Assembly (NCBI GenBank): GCA_013397865.1
Contig: VZTI01000691.1
Location: 1,425,147 to 1,489,146, forward strand
Origin: Struthidea cinerea
Lineage: Eukaryota; Chordata; Aves; Passeriformes; Corcoracidae
DNA length: 64,000 nucleotides
Direction of reading: 5' to 3'
Below, piece by piece: positions 37,901 through 50,430 of the stretch (position 1 is the stretch's first letter; each line of letters begins with the position of its first letter). The position numbers and the translations under genes are program-made. Below the pieces are notes generated by a model. It was not told where the DNA came from. It saw nothing but the letters and a program-made list of their open reading frames with translations, and did not search any database.

Positions 37901-40900
37901 CGGGCCATCCAACAGCACAAAGAGTGGGATGACCCTTCTCCAGGGTGCTTGTAGAGAAATTGTCGGTCTTGCATTCCTTCGTCTCCTCCTGAAGTGCTTA
38001 ACCTTCTCTTCGCAGTTTGGCTCCAACACGCAATTATATACAATTATCAGCACTTTGATTGTAGTGTCATCAATTATATCAAGGAAAAAATTCTAACCTT
38101 TATCATTCTGGGGAATAAAAGTTGAAAATTTTAATGATGAATGAAAAAAAAAGAAAATAAATTAAATATTATTACATTCATTATTGATTACTCAAATTCA
38201 GGAATTATGTAGGTATGAATTAATGCTTTTTAACACTCATAGAGGAAATAGCTAACAGACCTTCAGTCAAGTCATTGCAGTTAACACTACCTCATTACCC
38301 TGCTGCTCAATACAGCAACAAAAAGCATCTTTAAAACCTCTGGGGTACTGTCCTGAAGTCTAGAATTTCTAGTCTCTACTCTTCTACTCTATATGATAAA
38401 TTTGGAAGAAGGAGAGTTATATTATTATATATCAGCTCTACTGTAGTCTTCATACTTTTAGAACTGTCAGAATGTTTCAGCATCTTCTGTGCAAAAAGGC
38501 AGTGAATGTGTAATCCAATTTTAATACACATTACTTCATCACCATGTTAGATTTTATAATTTAGTTATCCCCTCAGTGCAGGTCCTGTAGCTAAGTTCTA
38601 GCCTGGATGTTTGTAGGCAAGACAATCATGAATTCAACAATAGAACTGCACAACCTGCACTCCCATTTTCATGGACTGAGATCTACTAACAGTTTTGCAT
38701 AATAGGCCTATAAAAGCCAGTGTGCTTTAGGAAGTCCTCAAGAAGTTTTCCACTTAGGCATGAACTTCCCCTGAGGAGACCAAAGTACTTTTTTCCTAAA
38801 TGGACTATATATAAAGATGCCAAGATTCATTAGTGCATGCTAGGTAAACATTGCTGCAATTTGGTTTAAGGAATGGGGAAATGTGAAATCATTGTATGGT
38901 TATGTAGAAAGTAATTTGCTAAGAAGTGGCCTTGATTTGGGGAGTTACACTAATAGTGTAACCATGTTTTCTGTTCTGATCACACTGTTCTGTTCTGTTC
39001 TCTTCTGATCATCAATTTTCTGAGTGGTCTGAGCCAATTTGGAAGTATCTCTGAATAGAAAAGATTTTCTGTGCTTTGCAGTAATTCTGTTCCCTGGGAA
39101 TTATTTATAAATAGCCTTTTACATGAATTTTCAAATAAATATGAGAGGGTTTAGAAGATAAGACTTTTTTTTTAAATCTAAACATATATATTCCTCTTGA
39201 ATTTGTAGACGTTAAATCTTAAGTTTCATACATAAATTTTTTTTAATTGTGTTCGATGTATACTGCTAATTTATGGGTACCCATGAATTCAAAAGTATTT
39301 TCAGAAACAAACAAAAAATTTCTCTTTATATTCTTGTGCTTCTCTTATCTGCTGGTACCCATTTATTTCATGAAAAAGAAAACAAGCCACAAAAGAGAAA
39401 AAACATCTGTTGTCCCTTCTTCCAAAATGTTTGCCATGTGTGTGAGCACAGAGGCACTTTGAATTTTCTCCCAGTTTTTTTCCATTAGCAAATGATGCCA
39501 AGTCATCATTAGGCTGTGTCACAATCACGGCTCAACATGTCTAAGGTCCAGCCACTGTTCAACTGGACAATTTTTGAGCATTTTTCTTTTTCTTATTCTA
39601 ATTCTTCTTTGGAAGTACAATACTGCCTTTTGAGTGGTTTTTGAATCCATATTTTTTTAATCAAAGCTTTCACATATGCTAGGATTCCTTCTTAATTCAC
39701 TATGTCTTTCAGTCATAAAGTTGAAGAGTATCTGATTTCTCCTTGTGTGCTTGCTTACATTTCCCCTTTCTACATCATTGTTGATCATGATTCTTTTCAT
39801 TTTTACTTCCCTAATTTGGAATGGATGTGTTCTACTGAAGATTTGTTCTTTTTAATCTAATATTTTATTAAGCAAAAATCTATGGTAGGCTTAGTTGGAA
39901 TAAGATTAGACTAGAAAGTTAATTTTCTTCTTTCTATTTTCCCATCTTCATCTCTCCATTATCATCTTCCACAAGAGATCCTAAAGCAGAGCTATACAAA
40001 AAGAACATAGAGCATGGGTACTGCCAAGGAGACCTTTGGATATTCCTTCAGTCTCTTTCCTAAATCTGGTTACTCTTCTTCAGTTGTGTTTGCCTCGGTT
40101 AGAGTATTCTTCTTATCCTTCCACAACTTATCTGGGTGTTTTATTTAGAGCAGAATTAAATTAGGGCAATGCATAATTTCTGGATTTTTTATACATAATC
40201 ATATTGCTAACACAACTTTTTGAAGGCAAGATAAACAGCCATTCTCTCTAATAAGGCAGCTTGGCTGAAGATTACATGAATCAGAACCCTTCTAATTCAA
40301 TATTTAATGCAGTGTAAAGCATCTTAGTATACAATAAGGCTAACATTATCAATATCATATCATCATGTTGGGTCATCTTATACATCTTACATATGATTTA
40401 TCTGCCTGAAAGTGTATCCTTTTTTTCATAGCAGTATTAGTTGATCTGATGAATGATACTACCTTTCCCCTGTGAATTATCTCACATATCCTTAGACCTT
40501 TAAGATAACACCGGTGGTATTACTACTTGTATATTCTCAGTAGCTCCAATAAAAATTAGAGATTAGAGTGAGCTCCACTGACAGAGCATATCTGGCATAC
40601 ACATAATTCAGGCAATGAATTGCAATACATTGAACTTGGATTTGCACATGTATACACAAGTTTGCTGGAGGAAAAATAAGACTTTGCTCCATCATGATGT
40701 TCTTATTCAAGTGGTGTCATTCTGTTTTTCCTATAGCTTGTTAGTACACAGTATTCAAGCTATGCAAAGTAGTAAAATTAGATGAAAACGAGATCTTTTT
40801 TTTTCCAACAGTGTAAAATACTAGCCACACAACTGTCTGAGGTATCAGTGCATTTTAGTTATTTTCTTGGACATACCACTTTTACAGCAAATCCGTGTCT

Positions 40901-42649
40901 ACTGAATTCAGCAGAATTATTTTCATTTTACACAATGTGAGGGAAGAACAAGGCCTGTACTTGCAGATTTCCTGTCCACCAGTTTATTAGCCTCTCATAT
41001 TTGCATGCATATGTACACACATAGATATTGATATGAGCATGCGAAGAGTCCTTTTTACTTTTTCCAGGTTCTGTTTATACAGATGTTAATTTGCATATTT
41101 GGAAAAGGTAGCTTTCATCCTGGAGAAGTGGGGAGAAAAATCATAAAACACATCTCGTTTTATAACTCATAAAGCATTTACGTGTTTTTGTTCTACAGCT
41201 GAAATAAGAGGGGGGAAAAATCCCTTTCTCATCTGTCTCTGACATCAGTCACATAACTGTTCACAAAATAAATGTTATTCCTTCATGTCAGCAGGCTGTG
41301 AAAGTGAGGCTTGAAATGGCTGTCTGATTACAACCTTAACACCAACACCTCCTTAATCAACACTCCTTAAATGCCTCCAAATAAGCTCTCTATGATGTTA
41401 TGATTTATTATATTGACTATGGCTTTTTTCCATTTTGCTTTTTAGGATCTTGAAGAAAGTTGTAATTTAGTTCCTCCCCACCCCCTGCTTCCCCTTAGTG
41501 AAGTGACTGCCTTTGATTAGATTTGCTAGGATTTAGTTCAGAGAGAATTTATTTTTATTAAAGTTTAGAAAAGGAAAAAGAAAAAAGTGTGGGTCTAAAA
41601 GAATAGGCATTAATATGTTCACTGCAAAAACAAACCAAAACAAAATCCACAGTATTAGAGCTTTGATGTAATTTCCTTTAATATTTTACTTACTACATAA
41701 AAGATAGCAGAATTTTCTGCTCTCCTAGTATCTAAATTTACTTTTTGAGGGAAACTTTAAATCAAAAAGATAAGACTTCATAGATTTTTGAAGCAGAAGA
41801 GGCAATTTATTCTCTACAGTACTTTCCAGAATGAACAACTATTTCTCAAGAGTTTTCGACCAATTATAAAATGAAACATGCCTTCTTATTTTGAACAATA
41901 TATTCTTCCTATGTGGAACAGATTACTTATACTAAAGGACATATTTCTATTAATAACTAACAGAGCCTAAGAAGAGCTTCACTACATCAAAATACTACTT
42001 TAAAAATAAGAACATAATCAGAAAATATTCCAGACAGTTATAGTCTTCTGCAGTACATTATTAGCTGTAACCTTGATCCCTAACCCTGTCATATAAAAAG
42101 TTTACCTGTTGGGCATATTATCATCTGTCATTTTGCAATGTGATTTTTCCCCGCTCTGATTCTATTGCATATATTGTTTTGATGTTTTTGAAACAGATAC
42201 ATAGTCATACAAACCAATTATCTTACTCCTTGCCTGCTAAGGATAAAAAAAAATGTTATGAATCTTAGGCTATAGGTGACTTACATAGCTATCTAAGGAT
42301 GGAGAAAAGGTTTTAACAGCTTTCTTTTTCCATGCAATTTTTGTGACTGCCAGCATGATAAAAATGTTATTTGTTATTTGCTGAAAAAGCTTTGCTGCTG
42401 GATTGTAGTTGCAATCTCTACTTTGCTTGAGAAATCAGACTCACCTCAATCCATTAAAATTTGGAATAAGTGTAACAATTACAGTTGTAAAAACAAGCAA
42501 TTAACGTCATGTGTGCAGTGTGATTTAAATGTGCAGTGCTACTGGAACAAAGTTTACTTCCAGATGGCATTATGGTATCAAAAATTATGCTTTAAAAAAA
42601 ATTCCAGGGAACACTACACCTAAACATTTCCACTCTTTGCACATTCATT
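31967..42649. other. Long AT-rich stretch without a recognisable gene
   Basis: More than 10 kb without a recognised repeat family or gene. Open frames do not exceed about 90 codons. Three overlapping frames at 37824-38096 sit in a locally less AT-rich patch that I cannot assign. A TTCTG-type microsatellite lies at 38969-39010. A TATA-box-like 'ctataaaag' occurs near 38708 without supporting context. Confidence 0.5.
38969..39010. repeat. Imperfect TTCTG pentamer repeat
   Basis: Repeated TGTTC/TTCTG pentamers interrupted by TGATCACAC and ending in TTCTGATCAT. It is a short degenerate microsatellite. Confidence 0.65.
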
Positions 42650-43055
42650 GTATGATTTTAGGCTTTGCAACCACTTCTCCGGCCACCCTGTTCCAATACT
42701 TGACAGCCCTTTTGGCGAAGATATCTTACCTAATATCCAATCAAAATCTCCTCAAGTGCAACTTGATGCCGTTTCCTCTTTCCTAACACTTGTTACTTGG
42801 GAGAAGGGCCCGACGCCCACCTGGCTGCACCCTCCATTCGGGCAGTTGTAGGGAGTGATAAGGTCCCTCCTGAGCCTTCTTTTCTCTGCGCTGAGCTCCC
42901 CCAGCTCCCTCAGCTGCTCCTCACAGGAGTAGTGCTCCAGACCCTTCCCCAGTTGCCCCTCTCTGGACACGCTCCAGTGCCTCAGTGTTTTTCCTGTAGT
43001 GAGTGGCCCCAAAATAAACACAGGATTTGGGGCCGAGTAGTGGGGGACGATCACT
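42650..43055 (-). mobile_element. CR1 LINE fragment, end of ORF2 region
   Basis: The plus strand reads as the reverse complement of avian CR1, with 'gagccttcttttctctgcgc' (42871-42890), 'gagctccctcagctgctcct'-type sequence and 'cctctctggacacgctccag' (42958-42977) as hallmark blocks. On the minus strand the frame 42752-43054 still reads the CR1 reverse-transcriptase ORF carboxy end, including EEQLRELGELSAEKRRLRRD, corresponding to the family's EERLRELG-LSLEKRRLRGDL motif. The element is truncated at both ends: the CR1 3' terminus is missing on the low-coordinate side, and a small deletion seems to join 'acaggatttggggc' to 'cgagtagtg' near 43035. The copy is non-functional. It is more GC-rich than its surroundings, as is usual for CR1. 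Confidence 0.88.
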
Positions 43056-45905
43056 TATTTTCAGTTAAATTTCTTCTAACAACCATATGAAATATGTATA
43101 CTTTCTGTCTGTTTTCATTTATATAGGTACATTAGAAAGCACTTTTGTACATATTGTACAATTTGGAAAGTTAATGAGAATAGGAATACAACATAGACAG
43201 GAGTTCTTCTTTAGCTTTCAGAATTAGCCAAATGTATATCTTAGTTTTCTTACAAGGCTTAAAAAGGATGTAAACTTTGGATATAAGGGAGTATCCAAAA
43301 TGAGAGAAATAGAGGTATTTCAGGCTTGGTTCTATATGTATAAATTTGTCCTTACATTGTCCTACTGTTTGGATATCTCAAGAATTTTATAACATTTTCA
43401 ATGTCACATAATATATTGATTAATAATACCTGCTAATCTTTTTCAACTCCTTTTACAAAGTTTTTAAATATGCTGAATGTAAGGCTTTTTGCTCAACCTT
43501 CCCTGGAATTTGCCCACCCTTTAGGGATATATCTGCTAAGGAAAATATTTAATGACTTGCAAATCAGAAATATTTGTAATGCAGAAAGAAAGTCACTTCA
43601 AGTTTTCCTGAGTAAATTACATGGAAATGGGTCAATTATATAATATGAGCAAAAATAATAACAAAAAGAAGAAATCTTCCCTATTACATCGTGACACAAA
43701 GTGTTACAGTGACAAAAGCTAGAAAATTCAAAGATGCAGCACTGGCAAGACACAGCCCTGATACAGACATCAAAGTCTTGGGATTAAATTCCAGTTATGT
43801 GTCTTCTTTTGCAAAATGACTCTCAGAATTCTTAGTCATCTAATTCTGTGAACTCCCTGTTATTACAGTAGTATCAAACTATTGTAAGGAGGGCTGGTTC
43901 TCCTTCAGGACAATTCCATTTTTAACCTGTTAATAGGCTGTTCTATGTGCAGCTAAATTTCTTTGCTAAATGTGTAGACTGCAGGCTAAGAGCTGTGCTT
44001 TGATTACAACTAAAATAAAAATAATGAAATAAACACATTCAATTAAAATGTTGGAGAAGCAAAAATAAAATAAAATTATGTCTTTGATGGGATGACCCTC
44101 AATATATTTCTCACTGTGTAAATAAAAAAGGCAGCAGTCTATTTAGATTCTAATGACATAAAGGAGTCTCTAAAAACCTTTATCTTTTTCTGAAAAGGAG
44201 ATGGAAGATTGCTTCTGCAAAGAGAAGATTGAAGATTATTAGAAGAATGCTACATGAAAATGATACATGGAGATCACCCTTCCTGTTTAAACAAGCCAAC
44301 AACCTTTCCTTCAGAATTCCTCTGCTTTCTGCACTCCTCCCCTCTGACAGCCGATTTAATAACAGGAAGAGCCAGAGAAGAGGCTCTCAAATCTTTGGCT
44401 TCCTGGCTGAGCTCTGAGAGCTGACAGTGGAAGTGTGTGCACTGACTTCTGTATAAGAAACTTCTGTATAATGTTCCTTCATGCACAGCCTTATAGTCCC
44501 AGCTTCAAGAGGAGCAGTCCTATTTCAAGGAACAGGTAATATGCATAATCATCTCTTCAGTCAAACACATTAACTGCTTTTAAAATTATAGACTTTTAGC
44601 TCAGAAGCTAACAAAGAGCTAAAATGCAATTGTGCAGGAACAGAATAAATCTGGGAAAAGGGAGAAAGAAGGAAAAGTAACTGCAAGAAAAATAATGAAA
44701 AGCAACATATATGCCTAGAAAATAAAATAAAACAACTATGAAATTACTCCTTAAAATAGGGAGTAACTGAAAGTAATGTGCCTGGGAAGCTTCAGTCTTC
44801 CAGTCAGATGACCAAAGTACTCACTTAGAGTCAGCTAAAGAAGGAAAGTGAATCACAAGAATAGTGGATACAGGCAATAACTTTTTTAGTGGGAGGTTCT
44901 GTTTGCTTTTTCCTCTTTGAAATCATAAAGAAAGGGAAAGGAAAAAGAGTACCTGACGATTTATTAATGAATGTGAAATTAACGAACTTGCCTGAAAATA
45001 GAGTATTCCACTGCATTTCCTTTAGCTTCGACTTACAATATGTATGAATTGGATAATATTTGAATTGACCAGTTAATCGTTGTAAGCGTATAGATGAGGA
45101 GAGATAGTAGCTGATTTTAAAATGTCTGTATTAATATTATGTATTAATTGGGAGCAAAATCTAAACTTTAGATTACCTTTCACCAATACAAAACCCCAGT
45201 GATTTCTCTGTGCTCACCCTTAAAAAGGATTTCAAAGCTACACATTAATTAATGCTATGTCAGATAAGTTAGTGACCTAAATATACTTTTTGAGAAGAAT
45301 GTTATATCTTACTCATCATTCATTCACCTAGCAAAACTGATTGTAGTGCTGAGGGTTGTATATGTGACCTATTACTGTATATAATAATGACTATCATTTC
45401 TGTTCTGTGCAGATTATGAATCAACCTTTAAATCAATTTTTTGCAAAGCTAAGTGGAAAGCAAGCATAAGATAAATATCTGTCCATCAATTTCAGATAAT
45501 ACACACTCAAATGGCGTTGGTAGAGCTGACAAGAAAGCCTTTACAGTACCATGCCTGGGACACCACTTTCACATTCGTACAAGTATTTCAAGTGGTCCCC
45601 AGAAGGTTTCTGCACATGACTTCTCTTCAGGATGCAAACAGACTGTGCCAGAAGCTAAGTTAGCACCGTCTGATGAATATGGCAGAACTGGCACACCACC
45701 CCATTTTCAGCAGTGTGTTACTGCTGCTTTCCTGGCAGTGCTACCCTGTGCCTTTGCCTTCTTCACCCCACACAGCAGCCCTGGGGGGCCTCTCACAGGC
45801 TGTGGCACTGATAAGGGGCCTGGAAGTGGTTAAAGCCCATCTCTGAAAACACCAAACTCGTGCCTCCAACGCAAGTATTTTTCATGTCTAACATAAAGGT
45901 TTTCC

Positions 45906-45952
45906 CTGTTGTTGGACTAGATGGAAGATGATCTGCCATTTCTGAATTACTC
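45906..45952 (+). repeat. Possible CR1 3'-end scrap
   Basis: The string 'gttggactagatgg' (45911-45924), followed by 'aagatgatctgccatttctg', resembles the CR1 3' end, where a 'ggttggactagatgatct' block precedes the terminal octamer repeats. Only about 45 bases are recognisable, so the call is weak. Confidence 0.35.
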
Positions 45953-46306
45953 ACACATTTTTACAATCTTTTTGGGGTTTACTCAGATGATGCATTGATG
46001 AAATGTTTTATAGATTTTCCTATTTTGTATGCATACAGAAAAGTTAAGACTGTGCAGTACCAGATACACAAGATTAGGAAACAGGCACAAAAGTAGTTAC
46101 CACAAGATACGTTTAGGTGTGAGTTTATTTAGTGAATTTGCTACTTGGTTTTGAGTTGTAGCTCTATGCATACTTTTGGAGTAAGGTTTTTCATTTTTTG
46201 CATATTAATTTCAGCCATCACATCTCTTCTTTTTGACAGGGCTTAAATAGGTTTGATGATTGATTTAAAAAATTTGGAAGTATATAAGATGAAAAAATTT
46301 AATGGT

Positions 46307-46332
46307 GCAGAATGAGTTTGCAGAATGAGTTT
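46307..46332. repeat. 13-bp tandem duplication
   Basis: The unit GCAGAATGAGTTT at 46307-46319 is repeated exactly at 46320-46332. Confidence 0.85.
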
Positions 46333-46361
46333 TCCAATAATGCTTTAAGTGCTCTGGAAAT

Positions 46362-46405
46362 TAAAAGAAGTTTGTAAATTCAGTAAAAGAAGTGTGTAAA
46401 TTCAG
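46362..46405. repeat. 22-bp tandem duplication
   Basis: The 22-base unit at 46362-46383 is repeated at 46384-46405 with a single T-to-G difference. It lies only 30 bases from a separate 13-bp duplication, suggesting a local hotspot for replication slippage. Confidence 0.88.
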
Positions 46406-49257
46406 CACCCTTCACCAATTGTAAATTTCACCTTTCTCCAACTGTAAATACATTAGTCAAAGTTTAAAATTTATTTAAAACTTAATTTAAAAAAAACCAC
46501 CAAAACCCAGAAAACACAATACGTGAAACCTTGTGCTCTCAGATTTAGCCTGAAGTAAATTTTTATAGCTAAGTAATAAACAGCTGAAAATACGTTATAT
46601 AATAAAAGTGCTGACACCACCTTAACTACATCCCAGAGTTGCAAACAGCGATGCTATAATGAGTCAGACTCATTGTGTCTTTCTCAGATGTGTTTCATTT
46701 TTAGAAGTCCTGTACTGCTGATGGCCCACACTTGCATCACATAAACTTTCATGATAAAATATCTTACCATTTCATCTGAAAAGTATGGAACAGAGATAAT
46801 TTTTTATTTAATTAGTTCTGAGTTTGCCTAAAGGCTTTAGGAACCAGGAATTTTTTCAGGCTTGTTTTTACAAATTAGTTGTGAAGTAGAATCTGTCTTT
46901 TCTGTTTCTCCATCAAGGTAATGTGCTTTGCTCACATTTAGCTTTTTTTTTCCCTAATGAACTATTTCTGATAGTCAGCTGCTTTTTCTGCTGTATAGTT
47001 CACTGAGAGCACCATGTTATCTGCATTATTCATTACTGCAACTGTGGCACACCTTGGTTGGAATCTAAACAAAAAACAGTTTCTAGGCATAACTCTAAGT
47101 CTTCTATAAAAATCATGAATTATGTAATGCACAAATCTCTTCACAATAACATCTCTTCTTTCTCTGTCAAACCAGCTATTTTTATTTAATATTGCTCATC
47201 TGCCATATGGACTCCTGTATCCAAGTTAATGATGAAACTGAAATATGGCAATACTCTTGGAATCTGTAAAATAATTATCCAATTAAAACTATTTTAGAAT
47301 GCCTCACATACAAAATAATTTTATATAGTTTTGCACATCAAGAAAAAGAGGTTTTTTTAATTACTGAAACATTACACATATGTCCATATGTAGCTGCTCA
47401 GAGTACTCTACATGGAATTAAATATGCCTCAGTGAACCAATAGTATCATTGTTTGAGAAAGCCACAGTAGATGCAGCTACTGCAGAACAAAGGTCAATAA
47501 AGAAAGAGCTACATAACTCTTTATTCCTGACTGCTAGTTCTACTAATCTTAGATTATTCTTAATGCTACATATGTATGCTGTATGCTGTTGAAATGGGCA
47601 GTATATGGAAAAACATTCTGAGCTTTTAGACTTGTTCTATGATTAATATTGCTGCAATTTAGGATAGGAAGACTTTTTTTCATATGAACAGGATGATTTG
47701 CCTCCAGGAGGAAAATATTTATGTGGTTAGACACATATTTGTTATGATGAATTAAAGAAATCATTCGTGGTGGCACCTAGCACACTTTCTGCTAAAGCAT
47801 GAAAGCATGGTGTGGAGCACGTTGGAAATCAGCATAAGCAGTAGTTGGTAAATAGACACATACTGCTTGCTGGTTTGACATTTGCTGAACACTGCATCTG
47901 ACCCTGTGTATTTAGAGAGTGCTCCTTAATAATAAGAGCACAGTTGCCTTCAGAAATATCCTCCTAAGGACACTGCTCCTATCGTGTGAAATGCGCTCTG
48001 CATTATCAACTCCATTTCATTTATGTTGCTAATTCAGAGTGACCAAAGTGTTAGCATAACATTTTGTAACACCCTTGCAACTAAAAGGGATTTTTTAATT
48101 CAACATGAATGTGTCCTAATATTTTGCTGCATCCATACAAAATCTTTCACAGGAATCAAGTCCTCACTTTTCAAAAGAACATCCAGACTGTGGAAGAATA
48201 CACACTGATAACCACAATTATATTCTCAAAAAAGTCTGATAGTTCATTAGAAACTACACTGAGCTTTTCCTCACATTGTCATCACTTGACTGTTTATTCA
48301 TAATAACACGATGAAGGTGTAAAAGGTATATGATGAGAGAATCAGAAGAAAAGGGATGGTACTTCTGGTATCTTCCCATGTCACAAGTCATGAGTTACTG
48401 TGTGTTCTTTCCGTGTTAGGAAAGTTACTGACTGGATGTATCTGTAAAATGGCTAATTTTATTTTCCTGACCTAATTGATAACTTCCTTTTCTTGGGAGG
48501 CCAGTTAATATAGTTGGAAAGTATCTTCTAAGATACGTGCTTGAGAGTGAAGAAAGGCAGAAGGCTCTGATGAAATGAGAAATGTTTGAAATAAAGTACT
48601 GATGATGTAATGCATGGGGTCATTTATAAGCCTTGGTTCTATCTGTCACTTTGATTAAGAGGTGCAGAACAAACACATTTAAATGTGTCTGTAAGACTAC
48701 AAGCATCATCAAATACTTCTGGTAAGATCCTTAGCACTGCTATTAAAACACTTGATCAATGAAATAGAAAAAATATATAAAAACTTTTACAAATGATCCA
48801 AAGGCAGAGAGACATTTTAAATAATGAAAAAGAGAGGTTGCTCTTGCCGCATGATTCTCTTTGCTTTTGAAATGGAGTGTAAAAAGATAATGCACTTTTT
48901 AATAATGGCACATGTTAACAAAGAAGCGTATTTTATAGAAAGAGTAACTATCCAAGGAGCAGTAACAATGAAAAAAGAGAGGCATTATGAGACACAAGCA
49001 GATTTACTTGATTTCATATAGCAAAAGGGAAATGCAGTACATACGTAGTCGAGATAACTTGGTCAGCATAAGCAGTTATTTTGCACTGGTCTTACCTCTT
49101 CAGAGACACTTTTCATTTTATTGTCAGCATCCTCCATTAAAGAAGGATGATACAGTTTGCAAATAGTGCAGAGAAAACACATGTAAATGTTGTTTTACTG
49201 TGATAAATAGGTGAGGTAGATACTTTTTAATGCCTTTAATAAAGATGAGACAAAATG

Positions 49258-50022
49258 TGCCCTCAGCAAGCACAAAGTGTGAAAAACTGGCAATACCTTG
49301 GAGGGAAAGGCTCAACAGACTGAAGAAATGGCCTGACAAAAGCCTCTCAAAGGTAAATGCAAACCCCTGCACCAGGAATAGCATAAGTCATGCAACAATA
49401 AATGCTGGATGACAACTGGATAGAAAGCAACTTTGGACGAAAGGATGTGGAAGATCCCAGTAGAAAACAAGATGTACATGAATCTGTAATGTGTCCTTGT
49501 GGCAAAGAAATCCAACCACATTAGCAAAAGCATTGCCAGCAGGTGAAGGGAAACTAACTCTGCTGCTTCTCAGCACTTGTAAGACTTACCTGAAGTATCG
49601 TGCCCAATTCTGACCTCCAGCACAGTGGCACAAAGATGGAGCAGATATTGTGTGGAAGAAAGTTTGAGAGACCATTCCCTAACTGAGATGCTTAAAGGAA
49701 GATCTTATTAGTGTCTTCATCTATGTAGAAGGCCATGGAGAAGATGAAGGCAGATTCTTCTCAGAAGTGCACAATGATAGGATGAGAAGGACGGGCACAC
49801 AGTGCATGAGAAATGTTGAGAAGACACTAGGAAAAAGAATTCAGAAGTGGGTTGCCAAAATCTGAAATAGGAGTTCAGTGATTGTGGAATCTCCATCCCT
49901 TGAGATCTTCACAACTCATCTGGGGAAACTTGGTATAGTTTGTCTCTACTCTGAGCTGTGAGATCAGGCCAAATGACTCCCAGAGTTGATTTGCATGTTA
50001 GGTTACGCTATGAAATTCTTCC
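49258..50022 (+). mobile_element. Ancient CR1 LINE, 3' region, heavily degraded
   Basis: About 760 bases follow the 3' portion of CR1 in order, on the plus strand. Recognisable blocks are: 'cctcagcaagcacaaagtgt' (49261-49280; for 'cctcagcaagtttgcagatg'), 'gactgaagaaatggcctgac' (49318-49337), a 'caaacccctgcaccagg' block, an 'aaagaaatccaaccacatta' block with 'gccagcaggt', 'ctcagaagtgcacaatgata' (49759-49778), a 'gattgtggaatctccatccc' block (49881-49900) and 'aggccaaatgactcccagag' (49966-49985), for 'gaccagatgacctccagagg'. At protein level the short frame 49230-49412 retains RLNRLKKWPDKSLSKVNANP, like the RT-ORF segment RLDRLEKWADRNLMKFNKGK. Frameshifts and stops break it throughout, so it is a fossil. 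Open frames on the minus strand here (49124-49576) are artefacts. Confidence 0.82.
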
Positions 50023-50374
50023 AGCACAAGGAAACAGGCATTATAGTTTTTCAAAGAACTGACTCTGTTAAGCTGTGTCTCTCAGAATGGCTGAAATTTA
50101 TAAATTACACAGAAGAAACCAAATGTTGACAATTGAAGACATTGGATCTGAGGAAATATCCAGATTTTGGAGGCTTGAGCTAGATATTTGGTCTAGATGC
50201 AACATATACATTTCGAATAGCACAGATAATTAACAACTAGAAAAACATTGTGGTGGAGAACTTCATTATTATAAATCTTTAGATAGATAAGAGATATTTT
50301 TCCCCCTAAAGAAAACCTGTGTTTCAAATGGGAAATAGTTCAGGGAAAAGCTATGTTTTCCTTTAAACAAAGGG

Positions 50375-50430
50375 TCAGGTTATGTGATCACAAGGGTTCT
50401 TCTGGCTTTAGAGAAAATGAATCTGAGATC
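50375..50430 (+). repeat. Possible second CR1-type 3' end
   Basis: 'gttatgtgatcacaagggtt' (50378-50397) followed by 'cttctggctttagagaaaat' resembles the 3' end of CR1 forms with a 'gatgatcacaagggtcccttctggcctta' block. It lies about 350 bases beyond the degraded CR1 in the same orientation and may be a separate old insertion. Confidence 0.45.

Larger units (their letters stand above)
43056..49257. other. AT-rich stretch without a recognisable gene
   Basis: No gene is supported. A GC-richer patch at 45600-45835 carries a 126-codon open frame (45453-45833) without a recognisable domain; it may be chance. A possible CR1 3'-end scrap lies at 45906-45952, and two short tandem duplications lie at 46307-46405. 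The rest looks unique. Confidence 0.5.

Noticed and set aside
37824..38096. Overlapping open frames on both strands, with an Arg-rich minus translation
   Set aside because: No frame is favoured, no domain is recognised, and no splice sites frame it convincingly.
38704..38716. TATA-box-like CTATAAAAG
   Set aside because: A single core match in AT-rich DNA with no CpG island, initiator or downstream gene is not evidence for a promoter.
45453..45833. 126-codon plus-strand open frame in a GC-richer patch
   Set aside because: No recognisable domain, no splice-site support, and a length expected by chance at this composition.
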